A stretch of DNA of 64,000 nt, from contig NZ_CP159805.1 in assembly GCF_048087625.1 (NCBI RefSeq), positions 806,001 to 870,000 on the forward strand. The letters are read 5' to 3'. The position numbers and the translations under genes were made by a program. Numbering within the stretch: position 1 is the first letter of the stretch; each line of letters opens with the position of its first letter. Shown piece by piece: positions 9,317-18,507 of this stretch. The notes beneath the pieces are model-generated. The model had not been told where the DNA came from. It did not search any database and worked only from the letters and a program-made list of their open reading frames with translations. The stretch is from Pseudothioglobus sp905182815. Its GTDB lineage: Bacteria > Pseudomonadota > Gammaproteobacteria > PS1 > Pseudothioglobaceae.

Positions 9317-9685
9317 TTATTTACTGTCTAGGGCCGTTTTAAGAAGAATTTGTGCGATTTCATCTCGTGATCCAAAGTAGTTTGCCACTTTAATTTCTAG
9401 ACCCGGACTTCCCTCAGAGGCTTCAGTAATCTCATTAGGTATATCTCTTGTTATGTGAACCCCAGCAGATAGGAAATAAGGCAATATTGTAACTTTAGTT
9501 GCGCCTAGTTCAGCGCACTCTTTAATTGCTTCTGGAATTGAAGGTGAGGCGAACTCCAAAAAGGCTGGAATTACTTTAGCAAATTCTTTCGGTTCTAATG
9601 TCGAAATTTTTTCTGATAAAGATTCAATCTCAATATTCGACTCTTCTCTTCTGCTTCCGTGGGCAACTAGTAATAATATATGCAT
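9317..9685 (-). CDS. cbiX: Short sirohydrochlorin cobaltochelatase-like (CbiX) protein
   Basis: A single-domain chelatase of 122 residues, like the small CbiX forms that insert Co or Fe into sirohydrochlorin. The N-terminal AHGSRR with catalytic His and the second motif PYFLSAGVH are visible. The start is taken at ATG 9685 (MHILLLVAHGS) rather than 15 codons upstream. It is transcribed away from hemH, another chelatase, with a 128-base shared promoter region. Whether it serves siroheme or another tetrapyrrole is unknown. Confidence 0.85.
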   Translation of the reverse strand: MHILLLVAHGSRREESNIEIESLSEKISTLEPKEFAKVIPAFLEFASPSIPEAIKECAELGATKVTILPYFLSAGVHITRDIPNEITEASEGSPGLEIKVANYFGSRDEIAQILLKTALDSK

Positions 9686-9813
9686 ATTTTTTATATAATA
9701 ATGAAAGTGATAATATGTAAATAACCACAATAGATATAGATAACATGTTTTACAGTGAAAGGCACTTTATAGGGTATCTTATCACCTTGAAAAAATAAAT
9801 TTGAGAGACTAAA

Positions 9814-10845
9814 TTGTACCAATGTACTTCAATACACGAATCTGTAAGTGACGCAAAAATTGGAATTCTTCTGTCTAATTTGGGAACTCCTGACGCACCT
9901 TCGAAGAAGGCCGTTAAGCCTTATTTACGGCAGTTTTTATCAGATACAAGGGTAATTGAGCCTCCTCCTCCTCGCTGGATTTGGAAAATTATATTAAATG
10001 GGGTAATTCTTAACTTAAGACCAAGAAAATCAGCGAAGGCCTATCAAACTGTTTGGGATACTCATGGAAAAGGTTCACCACTTCTATCAATTGCAAAAAA
10101 ACAAAAAAATGCAATAGCAATAGAGCTTGAAAAGCTCGCACCTGGTAAGTTTGCTGTGTCTTTAGGTATGAGCTATGGAAATCCATCAATGGGCTCTGCA
10201 CTAAATGAGCTTGAGGCTCAAGGATGTAATAATATTATCATCTTACCTTTATATCCTCAATATGCTGGGGCATCAACCGGTTCAGTTTTTGATGCAGCTG
10301 CTAGAGAGCTGATGAACTGGAGAAATGTTCCTGACTTAAGGTTTATTAGTAGCTACAGTAAAGAAGATTTATATATTGAGGCTTTAGCTAATAGTGTTAA
10401 AGAATATCAAGCAGTTCATGGTAAGCCCGATCTCCTTTTAATGTCATACCACGGAATACCTAAGCGCTACTTTGATAAGGGAGACAACTATCCATGCCAG
10501 TGCTGCAAAACTACTTTTCTTTTGGCCTCTAAGTTAAATTTAAAGCCTAATGAGTACACTATGACATTTCAATCTAGACTAGGGGCTGGTGAATGGATGA
10601 AGGAATATACTGATAAAACATTAAAGGCACTTCCGGCCAAAGGCGTGAAAAATGTTCAAGTTATCTGTCCTGGTTTTTCTGCAGATTGTCTTGAGACGAT
10701 TGAAGAGATTAGTGAAGAAAATCATGATTACTTTATGGAGTCAGGTGGTGAAAAATTTGGCTATATTCCAGCGCTTAATGACAGAAAAGACCACATTGAA
10801 TTCCTAACACAGCTTCTACTAAAAAATGCAGTAGGGTGGATGTAA
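9814..10845 (+). CDS. hemH: Ferrochelatase
   Basis: Inserts Fe(II) into protoporphyrin IX, the last step of heme synthesis. Motifs: SNLGTP at the N-terminus, YPQYAGAS, the metal-site SYHGIPKRYFDKGD, a CQCC cysteine cluster and the C-terminal CPGFSADCLETIEEI. The cysteines could hold a 2Fe-2S cluster as in some ferrochelatases. The gene starts at TTG 9814, six bases after GAGAG; the nearby ATG 9822 is out of frame. Length 343 residues is typical. The next gene begins 4 bases downstream. Confidence 0.95.
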   Translation: MYQCTSIHESVSDAKIGILLSNLGTPDAPSKKAVKPYLRQFLSDTRVIEPPPPRWIWKIILNGVILNLRPRKSAKAYQTVWDTHGKGSPLLSIAKKQKNAIAIELEKLAPGKFAVSLGMSYGNPSMGSALNELEAQGCNNIIILPLYPQYAGASTGSVFDAAARELMNWRNVPDLRFISSYSKEDLYIEALANSVKEYQAVHGKPDLLLMSYHGIPKRYFDKGDNYPCQCCKTTFLLASKLNLKPNEYTMTFQSRLGAGEWMKEYTDKTLKALPAKGVKNVQVICPGFSADCLETIEEISEENHDYFMESGGEKFGYIPALNDRKDHIEFLTQLLLKNAVGWM

Positions 10846-10849
10846 TAAG

Positions 10850-11692
10850 ATGAAGATTGTCATTTTTGGTGGCTCGGGATTGATTGGTAAAGCGCTTGCA
10901 AAAAATCTTTCAGCTAGTCATAAAGTTCAGTGCTTAAATAGAAGTGCTTTCAAATCTATAGATACTTTGTCATTGTCATTAAAAGATAGTGATCTTGTTA
11001 TTCAACTATCTGGATCGACTATTGCAAAGCGATGGACTAAGAGTCATCTAAAAGAAGTTTGGGGGAGTAGAGTCGATACTACTCAAATGCTCTCAAAAGC
11101 AATAAGCATGATGACAACCAAGCCAAAGGTTATGTGCGCTTCAGGGGTTAGTTTTTATCCTGAGTCAGATTGCAGTAACCCCCACTCTGAGAATGGCTTA
11201 AGAGGCGAGGGTTATCTTACTGAGCTTTCTGTGGCATGGGAGAGCGCTGCAAAGTCAATCTCAGAAGACACTATAATTTTAAGATTTGGGGTTGTTCTTT
11301 CAAGAAGTGGAGGCGCTTTTATGAAGCTTTATTGGCCTTATTATTTTGGATTAGGCGGTCCAATTGCAAGTGGAAACCAATGTTTTTCTTGGATTCACAT
11401 AAAAGATCTTGTAAGAGCTGTTAATTTTATTTTAAATAATCCAAAAGCTAAGGGTGTGTATAACATTACTGCGCCAGAGCCTATTCCTCAAAAGGTATTG
11501 GGCAAAGCTCTTGCTAGTGCTTTAAAAAGACCATTTTTAGTGCCGCTTTGGGAATGGCAGTTAAAACTACTTTTTGGAAGTGGCTCACAAATATTGACAG
11601 AGAGTATATCTGTTATCCCAAAAAAAATACTTGAGGAAGGCTTCATTTTTGATTATCCAGATATTAAGAGTGCAATGGATGATCTTACTTAG
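10850..11692 (+). CDS. TIGR01777-family NAD-dependent epimerase (YfcH-like)
   Basis: Member of the short-chain dehydrogenase/NAD-dependent epimerase superfamily. The N-terminal nucleotide-binding loop GGSGLIG follows MKIVIF, and the family-specific SGSTIAKRWT, SGVSFYP and NITAPEP segments are present; 280 residues. The biological substrate of this family is not settled. It follows hemH by 4 bases and is probably cotranscribed, ending before a terminator-like hairpin. Confidence 0.85.
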   Translation: MKIVIFGGSGLIGKALAKNLSASHKVQCLNRSAFKSIDTLSLSLKDSDLVIQLSGSTIAKRWTKSHLKEVWGSRVDTTQMLSKAISMMTTKPKVMCASGVSFYPESDCSNPHSENGLRGEGYLTELSVAWESAAKSISEDTIILRFGVVLSRSGGAFMKLYWPYYFGLGGPIASGNQCFSWIHIKDLVRAVNFILNNPKAKGVYNITAPEPIPQKVLGKALASALKRPFLVPLWEWQLKLLFGSGSQILTESISVIPKKILEEGFIFDYPDIKSAMDDLT

Positions 11693-11782
11693 TAAGATTT
11701 TTTAATGCTTTAGCCTGAAGTTTCTTTGGTATATGATAAAATATAATATTGAGATTCACCCTGTAACAAAGAATTACTTTTA

Positions 11783-11811
11783 GACTTTCCATCTTGGAGG
11801 GTCTTTTTTTT
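11783..11811 (+). terminator. Terminator between the epimerase gene and slyD
   Basis: An 8-bp stem with two G-U pairs (11783-11790 with 11796-11803) and a 5-base loop is followed by eight Ts. It should end transcription from the hemH unit. Confidence 0.65.
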
Positions 11812-11832
11812 GTATTAAATTTTGGAGAAAAT

Positions 11833-12318
11833 ATGAAAGTAACTAAAGATAAAGTCGTTTCAATGCATTACAGCCTTAAGAATGATGCGGGAGAGGTTAT
11901 TGATTCGTCTGAAGGCAAAGAAACTATGGACTTTTTACAGGGTCATGGAAATATAATCCCAGGATTAGAGACAGCCTTAGAGGGCTCTAAGAAAGGCGAT
12001 AAGGTTGAGGTTTCTATTGAGCCTGAAGAGGGTTATGGCCTTAAAATGGATGATGCAATTCAAGAAATTCCAAGAACTGCCCTACAAGGAATTGATGAGG
12101 TAACTATTGGGATGCAGCTCCAATCTCAAGACCAAGATGGAAACCCTTTTGTTGTGACTGTTATTAAGCTTGATGACGAAAAGATTACTGTTGATGCAAA
12201 CCATCCTTTGGCTGGAGAAACTCTTCACTTCTCAGTCTCTATTGAAGACGTTAGAGATGCATTGGAAGAGGAGGTTTCTCATGGACATGCTCACTCTGCT
12301 GGCGGACACTCCCACTAA
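11833..12318 (+). CDS. slyD: SlyD-type FKBP peptidyl-prolyl isomerase
   Basis: Cytoplasmic FKBP-fold prolyl isomerase with chaperone activity. The 161-residue protein shows the FKBP core, an inserted flap region (GYGLKMDDAI to DDEKITVDANHPL) and a His-rich tail HGHAHSAGGHSH that can bind Ni or other metals, a shorter version of the E. coli SlyD tail. ATG 11833 follows a GGAG site; an upstream in-frame TTG at 11794 falls inside the terminator and is unlikely. Confidence 0.9.
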   Translation: MKVTKDKVVSMHYSLKNDAGEVIDSSEGKETMDFLQGHGNIIPGLETALEGSKKGDKVEVSIEPEEGYGLKMDDAIQEIPRTALQGIDEVTIGMQLQSQDQDGNPFVVTVIKLDDEKITVDANHPLAGETLHFSVSIEDVRDALEEEVSHGHAHSAGGHSH

Positions 12319-12344
12319 ATAAATATGACTCTTAGCGGACTAAA

Positions 12345-12989
12345 GTGATTAATAATATTGCTTGTCCGCTTTGTAAGACAACTAATAGCTCTAAATTCTA
12401 TAAAGAGAAGTTTCGCGAATATTTACGCTGTTTAAGTTGTGATTTTATTTTTGTTCCAAAAATGTATCACCTCTCAGATGCTGAGGAAAAATCAAGATAT
12501 GATGCCCATAATAATGATCCTAATGATCATCGTTATCGCCACTTCTTATCCCAACTATTAGTGCCCCTTTTAGAAAGGATCCAACAAAAATCAAATGGCC
12601 TTGATTTCGGCTCAGGCCCTGGTCCAACGCTTTCTCTTATGCTTGAAGAGTGTGGTCACTCTGTGGATCTCTATGATAAGTTCTATGATAATGATATTTC
12701 TGTATTTGAGAAAAAGTATGACTTTATTACTGCAACTGAAGTAGTGGAGCACTTGAGTGAGCCTATGGCAGAAATAAGCAGACTTATTGAAATGCTTAAT
12801 AATCAAGGTCACCTTGCTGTAATGACCCAAATATTAACCCCTCAAATTGACTTTAGCTCATGGTATTACAAGAATGACCCATCTCATATAGGCTTTTTTA
12901 CTAAAAAGTCGCTAAGTTTCTTAGCAAGCTATTTGAATATTGAGGTTTATTTTATTTCAGAAAGGGTGGTTTTCTTCCAAAAAAAATAG
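12345..12989 (+). CDS. Class I SAM-dependent methyltransferase with zinc knuckle
   Basis: A 214-residue protein with an N-terminal zinc-binding CPLC...CLSC pair (residues 7-33) and a Methyltransf_23-like domain. Motif I is GLDFGSGPGP near residue 86 and the ATEVVEHLSEP segment follows near 130. Such proteins methylate varied small molecules or macromolecules; the substrate is not readable. It starts with GTG 12345 and converges on rsgA, whose stop is immediately adjacent. Confidence 0.8.
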   Translation: MINNIACPLCKTTNSSKFYKEKFREYLRCLSCDFIFVPKMYHLSDAEEKSRYDAHNNDPNDHRYRHFLSQLLVPLLERIQQKSNGLDFGSGPGPTLSLMLEECGHSVDLYDKFYDNDISVFEKKYDFITATEVVEHLSEPMAEISRLIEMLNNQGHLAVMTQILTPQIDFSSWYYKNDPSHIGFFTKKSLSFLASYLNIEVYFISERVVFFQKK

Positions 12990-13952
12990 TTAAGGAAGGA
13001 TGTTAAGATAGCTTTCGTAGCGATTAGAGTGTATTTCTCCTAATTCAACAGCCTCTTTAACAACACATCCTGGCTCATTAATATGGTGACAGTTTCTAAA
13101 CCTGCACTCACCGGCTAGTGATTTAAATTCTCTAAAGCCATTAACTATTTGTTTTTCAGAAAGGTTATCCAGTTGAAACTCTCGTATTCCTGGGGAGTCA
13201 ATTAAGTCACCGCCACTAGGGATATGATAAATAGTTGTATTTGTCGTAGTATGCTTGCCAAGCTTACTCTTACTAGAAATTTCATTCACTCTAAGTTCTA
13301 AATCTGGGATTAATGAATTAATGAGTGATGATTTTCCAACGCCAGACTGACCGAGAAAAATATGCGATTTATTAACAAGCTTTGTTTTGAATTCTTTCAG
13401 GTTTGTTTCATTTTTAACACTTAAAAAGTGGACGTCATATCCAAGCTCTTGGTAGTTTGAAAAGTCACTTTCTAGTTGCCCACTATTTTTTGAAAGTTCA
13501 ATTTTATTAACAACAATGTTAATTGGTAGATTGGAGTCTTCTGCGATTACAAGGTAACGATCAATAAGCTCAAACTGATAGTGGGGCTCAATAGCGACAA
13601 TAAGCCAAAGCTGATCAATATTGGCAGCTATTAGGCGCTCTTGCCTCTTTAGTTCTGTTTTCCTTGGGAATATTGCTGTTACTATTCCTTCGCCTTCTTT
13701 TGTTGTCTGAAGCAGAACCTGGTCTCCTGCGACAGAAAATCCAATATTTTGACGACTGACTGCCTGAAAAATTTCACCACTTTTAAGCTCAACAAGTTGC
13801 CGCTGGCCGTACCTTGTAATAACTAAACCCTTATGCCCAGCCTCATTATTGTCTACATTTGACTCTGCTTTAATAGATGCTTTATTTGACCGGGCAATTT
13901 TTTCAGATTGAACCTTATCAATTCGCCACTGCTGTCTTCTAGTAAGGGCCAC
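12990..13952 (-). CDS. rsgA: Ribosome small-subunit-dependent GTPase A
   Basis: Circularly permuted GTPase that aids late 30S maturation. An N-terminal OB fold precedes a permuted G domain: G4 VVNKIEL, then G1 GQSGVGKSSL, then G3 DSPG. The C-terminal zinc motif CRFRNCHH...C is complete. Length 320 residues, GTG start at 13952. It lies 12 bases after the stop of the M48 protease gene on the same strand, so the two are probably cotranscribed. Confidence 0.95.
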   Translation of the reverse strand: MALTRRQQWRIDKVQSEKIARSNKASIKAESNVDNNEAGHKGLVITRYGQRQLVELKSGEIFQAVSRQNIGFSVAGDQVLLQTTKEGEGIVTAIFPRKTELKRQERLIAANIDQLWLIVAIEPHYQFELIDRYLVIAEDSNLPINIVVNKIELSKNSGQLESDFSNYQELGYDVHFLSVKNETNLKEFKTKLVNKSHIFLGQSGVGKSSLINSLIPDLELRVNEISSKSKLGKHTTTNTTIYHIPSGGDLIDSPGIREFQLDNLSEKQIVNGFREFKSLAGECRFRNCHHINEPGCVVKEAVELGEIHSNRYESYLNILP

Positions 13953-13964
13953 TAAATGATCAAT

Positions 13965-15212
13965 TTATAATTGTAGGCGCTCAATTCTGAGAACTGCACT
14001 TGGGTGTGAATCATGAAAGGCTGAGTAGTACTTATCTGGAGATAATGACGATGAATTTTCTTTATAAAGTTTAATTAGAGATGAAATTAAGTCATTTGCA
14101 TCTGTATGACCAGCTGCAAAAGCATCTGCTTGAAACTCATGCTTTCTAGATGCAAGGTTACTAAAAGGCGTAATGAAAAAACTAAAGACTGGAAGTGCCA
14201 AAGCGAAAAGAACAAGTGCAGCATGAGATGATGGTTCAGACACTCCAAGTCCATTATAAAACCAAGCTTGATTTATTAGGAAACCTAACAAAGCAAGACT
14301 AGCAAAACTAAATATAAAAGAACTTGCCATCCTTTTTTGCGTGTGCTTATGATGAAAGTGTCCCAGTTCATGTGCCAGGATCGCTTCAATTTCTTTATCT
14401 TCCATGCCTTTGAGGAGTGTATCAAAGAACACGATTCTTTTATTTTTACCAATTCCTGTGAAGTATGCGTTTCCATGAGACGATCTTTTAGATCCATCCA
14501 TAACATAAATACCATCACTCCCAAACCCTGTTCGAGTAAGTAGACTTGTAATTCTACTTTTAAGGCTCTCATTGTCTAGTGGGTTAAATTTATTAAAAAT
14601 TGGCGCTATATAAGAAGGATAAACCCACATCATTATTAGTGAAAATCCACTAATAATTAACCAAACATAAATCCACCAGTAATTCCCAATAGCTTCAATA
14701 TTCATAAGAAATAAAATTGCATAGATCAGAGGCAGCATTAAAATTAAAGTTAATAAGATCTCTTTAAATAGATCCTCTGCAAAAGTTTTAATAGTCATCC
14801 GGTTAAATCCAAATTTTTGTTCAAGAACAAAGGTACGATAGATGCTAAAGGGGAGGTCAATTAGGCTTGCAATTAACATGATGCTCAGAACAAAAACTGT
14901 CCCCATTAAAACAGGATCTAAAATTCTTTGGCTCCAATACGAATCAAGTGAATCCATGGCCCCACCAAGCGTCCAAATAAGCAGCACAACTGTAGAAAAA
15001 ATGATTTCAAAATGATTTAAAAGAAGTTTGGCTTTGGTGTAGTTGCCCGCTTTTTGATGATCTTCAAGCTTAATGGACTCACTAAAGCCTTCTGGAACAG
15101 CATTAAAAGAGTTATTTATTGCTTTATCTTGTCTAAAGTTAAGCCAAAGTAATGATAAAACAGACGTTGATATTGCAAATAAAAAAATAAAAGTAAATAA
15201 GTTGAATTCCAT
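13965..15212 (-). CDS. M48 membrane metalloprotease, Ste24/CAAX protease-like
   Basis: Integral membrane zinc protease of 415 residues with several N-terminal transmembrane segments. The zinc site AHELGHFHHKH (HEXXH) lies near residue 280 and the third ligand region RKHEFQADAFA near 360. The arrangement matches CAAX prenyl protease 1-like bacterial M48 proteins, which probably process membrane proteins rather than prenylated substrates. It is upstream of rsgA on the minus strand and divergent from ilvE. Confidence 0.88.
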   Translation of the reverse strand: MEFNLFTFIFLFAISTSVLSLLWLNFRQDKAINNSFNAVPEGFSESIKLEDHQKAGNYTKAKLLLNHFEIIFSTVVLLIWTLGGAMDSLDSYWSQRILDPVLMGTVFVLSIMLIASLIDLPFSIYRTFVLEQKFGFNRMTIKTFAEDLFKEILLTLILMLPLIYAILFLMNIEAIGNYWWIYVWLIISGFSLIMMWVYPSYIAPIFNKFNPLDNESLKSRITSLLTRTGFGSDGIYVMDGSKRSSHGNAYFTGIGKNKRIVFFDTLLKGMEDKEIEAILAHELGHFHHKHTQKRMASSFIFSFASLALLGFLINQAWFYNGLGVSEPSSHAALVLFALALPVFSFFITPFSNLASRKHEFQADAFAAGHTDANDLISSLIKLYKENSSSLSPDKYYSAFHDSHPSAVLRIERLQL

Positions 15213-15281
15213 TTTGTTTAATTTAGAAGGGAAAAAGTTTTCAGATCTAATTATACCTAGTGATTTAACATATATTAGATA

Positions 15282-15311
15282 TTGAAAATTTCATAAATTG
15301 CTGGGTATAAT
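15282..15311 (+). promoter_or_regulatory. Sigma-70-type promoter for ilvE
   Basis: TTGAAA at 15282-15287 and TATAAT at 15306-15311 are separated by 18 bases. The transcript would start about 48 bases before ilvE. Confidence 0.7.
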
Positions 15312-15365
15312 TTCGTGATAAATATCAAATATATATAGTTTAATTTTTAAAAATTAAGGTTTTTT

Positions 15366-16298
15366 ATGATGACAATGGAAGACAGAGATGGATTCATCTG
15401 GATGGATGGAGAGTGGGTTGATTGGCGTGAAGCAAAAGTTCACGTCCTAACACATACCTTGCATTATGGTATGGGCGCTTTTGAAGGTGTTCGCGCCTAT
15501 GAAACATCTGAGGGGCCTGCAATTTTTAAACTTGAAAAGCACACTGAGCGCTTATTTAATTCAGCTCGGATTCTTGGAATGAGCATCCCTTTTGATGCGG
15601 ATATTCTAAACCAAGCTCAAAGAGAGGTTGTTACAAAAAATAACCTAAACTCTGCCTATATAAGGCCCATGTGTTTTTATGGTTCAGAAGGAATGGGCTT
15701 AAGGGCCGACAATTTAAAGGTTCACGTAATGATAGCTGCTTGGGAGTGGGGCTCTTATTTAGGTGAAGACAATATGAAAAAAGGCATTCGAATTCGAACC
15801 TCTTCTTATATTAGGCATCATGCTCACCCCTCTTTAAGTGGGGCAAAGATGAATGGTAACTATATTAATTCAATGATGGCCCTTAAAGAGGCCCAAGATC
15901 ATGGCTTTGATGAGGCCTTAATGCTTGATGTTGATGGCTTTGTTTCTGAAGGTAGCGGTGAAAATATTTTTGTAATTAAAGATGAAGTTCTCTATACACC
16001 TCATTTAACTTCTGCTTTGCCAGGAATAACTCGAGATACTATTTTTACTTTAGCAAAATCTTTGGGTTATAAAATTACTGAAAAGAAAATTTCTTGTGAT
16101 GACATCTATAATGCTGATGAGGCATTCTTTACAGGAACTGCAGCAGAGGTTACGCCAATAAGAGACCTCGATGGAAACCAAATAGGAGTAGGATCTCGAG
16201 GCCTAATTACTGAGAAGCTTCAAGCTTTATATTTTGATTGCGTTCATGGGCGTAATGAAGACTATAAATATTGGATTGAGAGTGGGAGATGTTCTTGA
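15366..16298 (+). CDS. ilvE: Branched-chain amino acid aminotransferase
   Basis: PLP enzyme catalysing the last step of Leu, Ile and Val synthesis. The family signatures are GMGAFEGVRAY, the PLP-lysine region SGAKMNGNYINS, LDVDGFVSEGSGEN and FFTGTAAEVTPI. Length 310 residues matches IlvE; ATG 15369 is an equally possible start. Preceded by a clear promoter. The small zinc protein gene overlaps its last 10 bases. Confidence 0.95.
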   Translation: MMTMEDRDGFIWMDGEWVDWREAKVHVLTHTLHYGMGAFEGVRAYETSEGPAIFKLEKHTERLFNSARILGMSIPFDADILNQAQREVVTKNNLNSAYIRPMCFYGSEGMGLRADNLKVHVMIAAWEWGSYLGEDNMKKGIRIRTSSYIRHHAHPSLSGAKMNGNYINSMMALKEAQDHGFDEALMLDVDGFVSEGSGENIFVIKDEVLYTPHLTSALPGITRDTIFTLAKSLGYKITEKKISCDDIYNADEAFFTGTAAEVTPIRDLDGNQIGVGSRGLITEKLQALYFDCVHGRNEDYKYWIESGRCS

Positions 16299-16477
16299 AA
16301 AAACGAAATCATCCTGATTCCACCTTTGCTTTAGTTTCCAAAAATGAAATCCCTTTCCATTGCCCTCCAAAAGGTGAAAAGACATGGAATATGCACCCTA
16401 AAGTATTTCTTTCATTTTCGGAAGAAGGAAAATCAAAATGCCCATATTGCGGCGCTAATTATCAGTTAGATAAATAA
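16289..16477 (+). CDS. Small zinc-finger protein, CHCC type (NDUFS6-like)
   Basis: A 62-residue protein with a zinc ribbon: CPP, a His in MHPKVFL, and CPYCG, as in the zf-CHCC family related to the complex I NDUFS6 C-terminus. Proteobacterial versions are short, soluble and of unknown role. It overlaps ilvE by 10 bases and precedes aroK by 20, so it is translated from the ilvE transcript. Confidence 0.8.
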   Translation: MFLKKRNHPDSTFALVSKNEIPFHCPPKGEKTWNMHPKVFLSFSEEGKSKCPYCGANYQLDK

Positions 16478-16497
16478 AACTTTTTTCCCTTGAAAAA

Positions 16498-17013
16498 ATG
16501 CAATCAAAAATAAACAATATTATTCTAGTTGGACCAATGGGTTCAGGTAAAACAACTGTTGGGTGGCGTTTATCAGAAAAGTTAAGTCTCGATTTTTTTG
16601 ACTCAGATCATGAAATTATTGATAGAACAGGCGTAAGCATTGATCATATATTTGATGTTGAAGGTGAAAAAGGCTTTAGGGCTCGAGAGTCTGATGTAAT
16701 AAAAAAATTATGTGTTACTCCTAATATAGTTTTAGCAACTGGAGGCGGCACAGTAATCCTTAAGGAAAATCGTGAACTGATCAAGAAAGCAGGTGCAGTG
16801 GTTTATCTTTCATCATCCGTTGATCAAATTCTTAGAAGGACCGCAAAGTCAAAAACCCGGCCTCTACTTGAAAAAAGTAACAATCGGAGAAAAACGATTA
16901 CTGATATTTTAGAAGCTAGGGATTCCTTATACAAAGAGGTTGCTTCAATCATTATTAACACCAATGGAAAAAAACTTAATGAAGTGATTGATGAAATTAT
17001 GGAAGCGCTATAG
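16498..17013 (+). CDS. aroK: Shikimate kinase
   Basis: Phosphorylates shikimate in aromatic amino acid synthesis. Walker A GPMGSGKTT at about residues 12-20, the substrate motif DSDHEI with the metal-binding Asp, GFRARES, and GGGTV near residue 81 are present. 171 residues is typical. It lies 20 bases after the zinc-finger gene. Confidence 0.95.
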   Translation: MQSKINNIILVGPMGSGKTTVGWRLSEKLSLDFFDSDHEIIDRTGVSIDHIFDVEGEKGFRARESDVIKKLCVTPNIVLATGGGTVILKENRELIKKAGAVVYLSSSVDQILRRTAKSKTRPLLEKSNNRRKTITDILEARDSLYKEVASIIINTNGKKLNEVIDEIMEAL

Positions 17014-17128
17014 GCTTTATATTTTTATTTTTTGTATAAAATTCATCAAAACTTCACTAAAATATTTATTTGTTACTCTAAAATGATGCTTTTTTATGTT
17101 AATGTTTTGAACAGACAAAGGGGATACG

Positions 17129-18505
17129 ATGTTAAAGAGAGCTAGTCTTTCGGTATTTTTGTTAATATCATCAAATGCAAGTGCCATAACCCTAAATGAA
17201 TTCAGTGAAAGGTTAGTAGAAATGCATCCTTATTTTGTTCAGCTATCTCTATCTGAAAAAACAAGCCTATTGGATCAAAAAGCATCTTTAACTTACTCTG
17301 ACTGGAATATAAAGGCCGGCGCAAGTGAGGCATTTACAGGTGGTGAAGATTCTTCCTCAAGACTCTATAAAGATTTGTATTCAACTAAATATGAAGTTTC
17401 TGCTAATAGAAAAGTTGAAGACTCAGGTGCTAGCGTTAATTTAAAGCACTCTTTAACTCGCAATGATAAAGACAGTAATGCCTCTCATTCAAATCTCTTG
17501 GCGTTTGATTATGTCCGCCCATTACTTCAAAATAAAGATGGCTTGAATGACCGTCTTGCTACTGATCTAGCTACGTTAGATATGATGGCAAAGAAAGTGA
17601 GCCTTGAAGAGCAAGCTGAAACATTTTTAGCATCTAAGCTTTCTAAATTTATCGATTTAGCGCTCAAACAAGAAGTTGTAAAAAACCATCAAATTTCACT
17701 TGATCTATCAAAGCAGCAGCTTGATTTGGATGAAGAAAAATATGAAAACTCGCTGATTGATAAGTCTGTTTTAATTCAACAAAAAGATTCTTATGTTAAA
17801 GCTAAGCAGCAATTACTCCAGTCCAGTAAAGAACTAATTATCGAAAGAAGAGAGCTTGCTAATCTAATAGGTTCTAAAGAGTCAGATATGATTGTTGAAC
17901 TTGACTTATTCGAAGTTCATAACTTAAGTGAAATTGATCCCAGTTCTTTTGTTGAAAACTCAAGATTAATTCAAAAGTTTGACTTTGATAAAGCTAGATT
18001 TCAAAGGCAGTTAATAACTTTTGAAGACAAGACAATGCCTAGTGTTAATTTAAATTTAGGCTTGTCTTCTTTGGGTGAAGACGACAAGTATTTTGGCAGC
18101 TTTGGTAACAGAGATTACTCTTGGAGTGTTGGTGTTGATATCTCTTACCCATTAGGCTCTAGAAAAGAGCTAATAGATGTTGAGCGCGCTGAAATTAGCA
18201 TTGATAATGTGGATGCTAAAAGGCAAGAGACTGAGATTACAAATGTTCAACAAATTAATTATCTGCTCGCGCAAGTTGACTTATTGTCCGAACTTGTTGT
18301 GCTTTACTTGGAGCAGGGCTCTTTAGCTGAAGAAATGGTTATTGAGGAACAGATCAAGTTTGGTGAGGCTCGTGGTCAAAAATCATTAGTGATTGCAGCA
18401 AAAAGAAATGCTAATCTTGCAAACCTGACTTATCTGCAAGCAGCTGGTACTTACCAAAAAATAGTTATTGATTACAAAGCAGCAATCGATCAATTGTATA
18501 AATAA
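17129..18505 (+). CDS. TolC-family outer membrane protein
   Basis: A secreted protein of 458 residues with a signal peptide (about residues 1-19, ending SNASA) followed by two long helical halves typical of outer-membrane efflux channels. Coiled segments around residues 150-260 and 350-440 would form the periplasmic barrel. No membrane fusion protein or inner-membrane pump gene lies next to it, so the partner must be elsewhere. The call rests on overall pattern rather than a single motif. Confidence 0.75.
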   Translation: MLKRASLSVFLLISSNASAITLNEFSERLVEMHPYFVQLSLSEKTSLLDQKASLTYSDWNIKAGASEAFTGGEDSSSRLYKDLYSTKYEVSANRKVEDSGASVNLKHSLTRNDKDSNASHSNLLAFDYVRPLLQNKDGLNDRLATDLATLDMMAKKVSLEEQAETFLASKLSKFIDLALKQEVVKNHQISLDLSKQQLDLDEEKYENSLIDKSVLIQQKDSYVKAKQQLLQSSKELIIERRELANLIGSKESDMIVELDLFEVHNLSEIDPSSFVENSRLIQKFDFDKARFQRQLITFEDKTMPSVNLNLGLSSLGEDDKYFGSFGNRDYSWSVGVDISYPLGSRKELIDVERAEISIDNVDAKRQETEITNVQQINYLLAQVDLLSELVVLYLEQGSLAEEMVIEEQIKFGEARGQKSLVIAAKRNANLANLTYLQAAGTYQKIVIDYKAAIDQLYK

Positions 18506-18507
18506 AA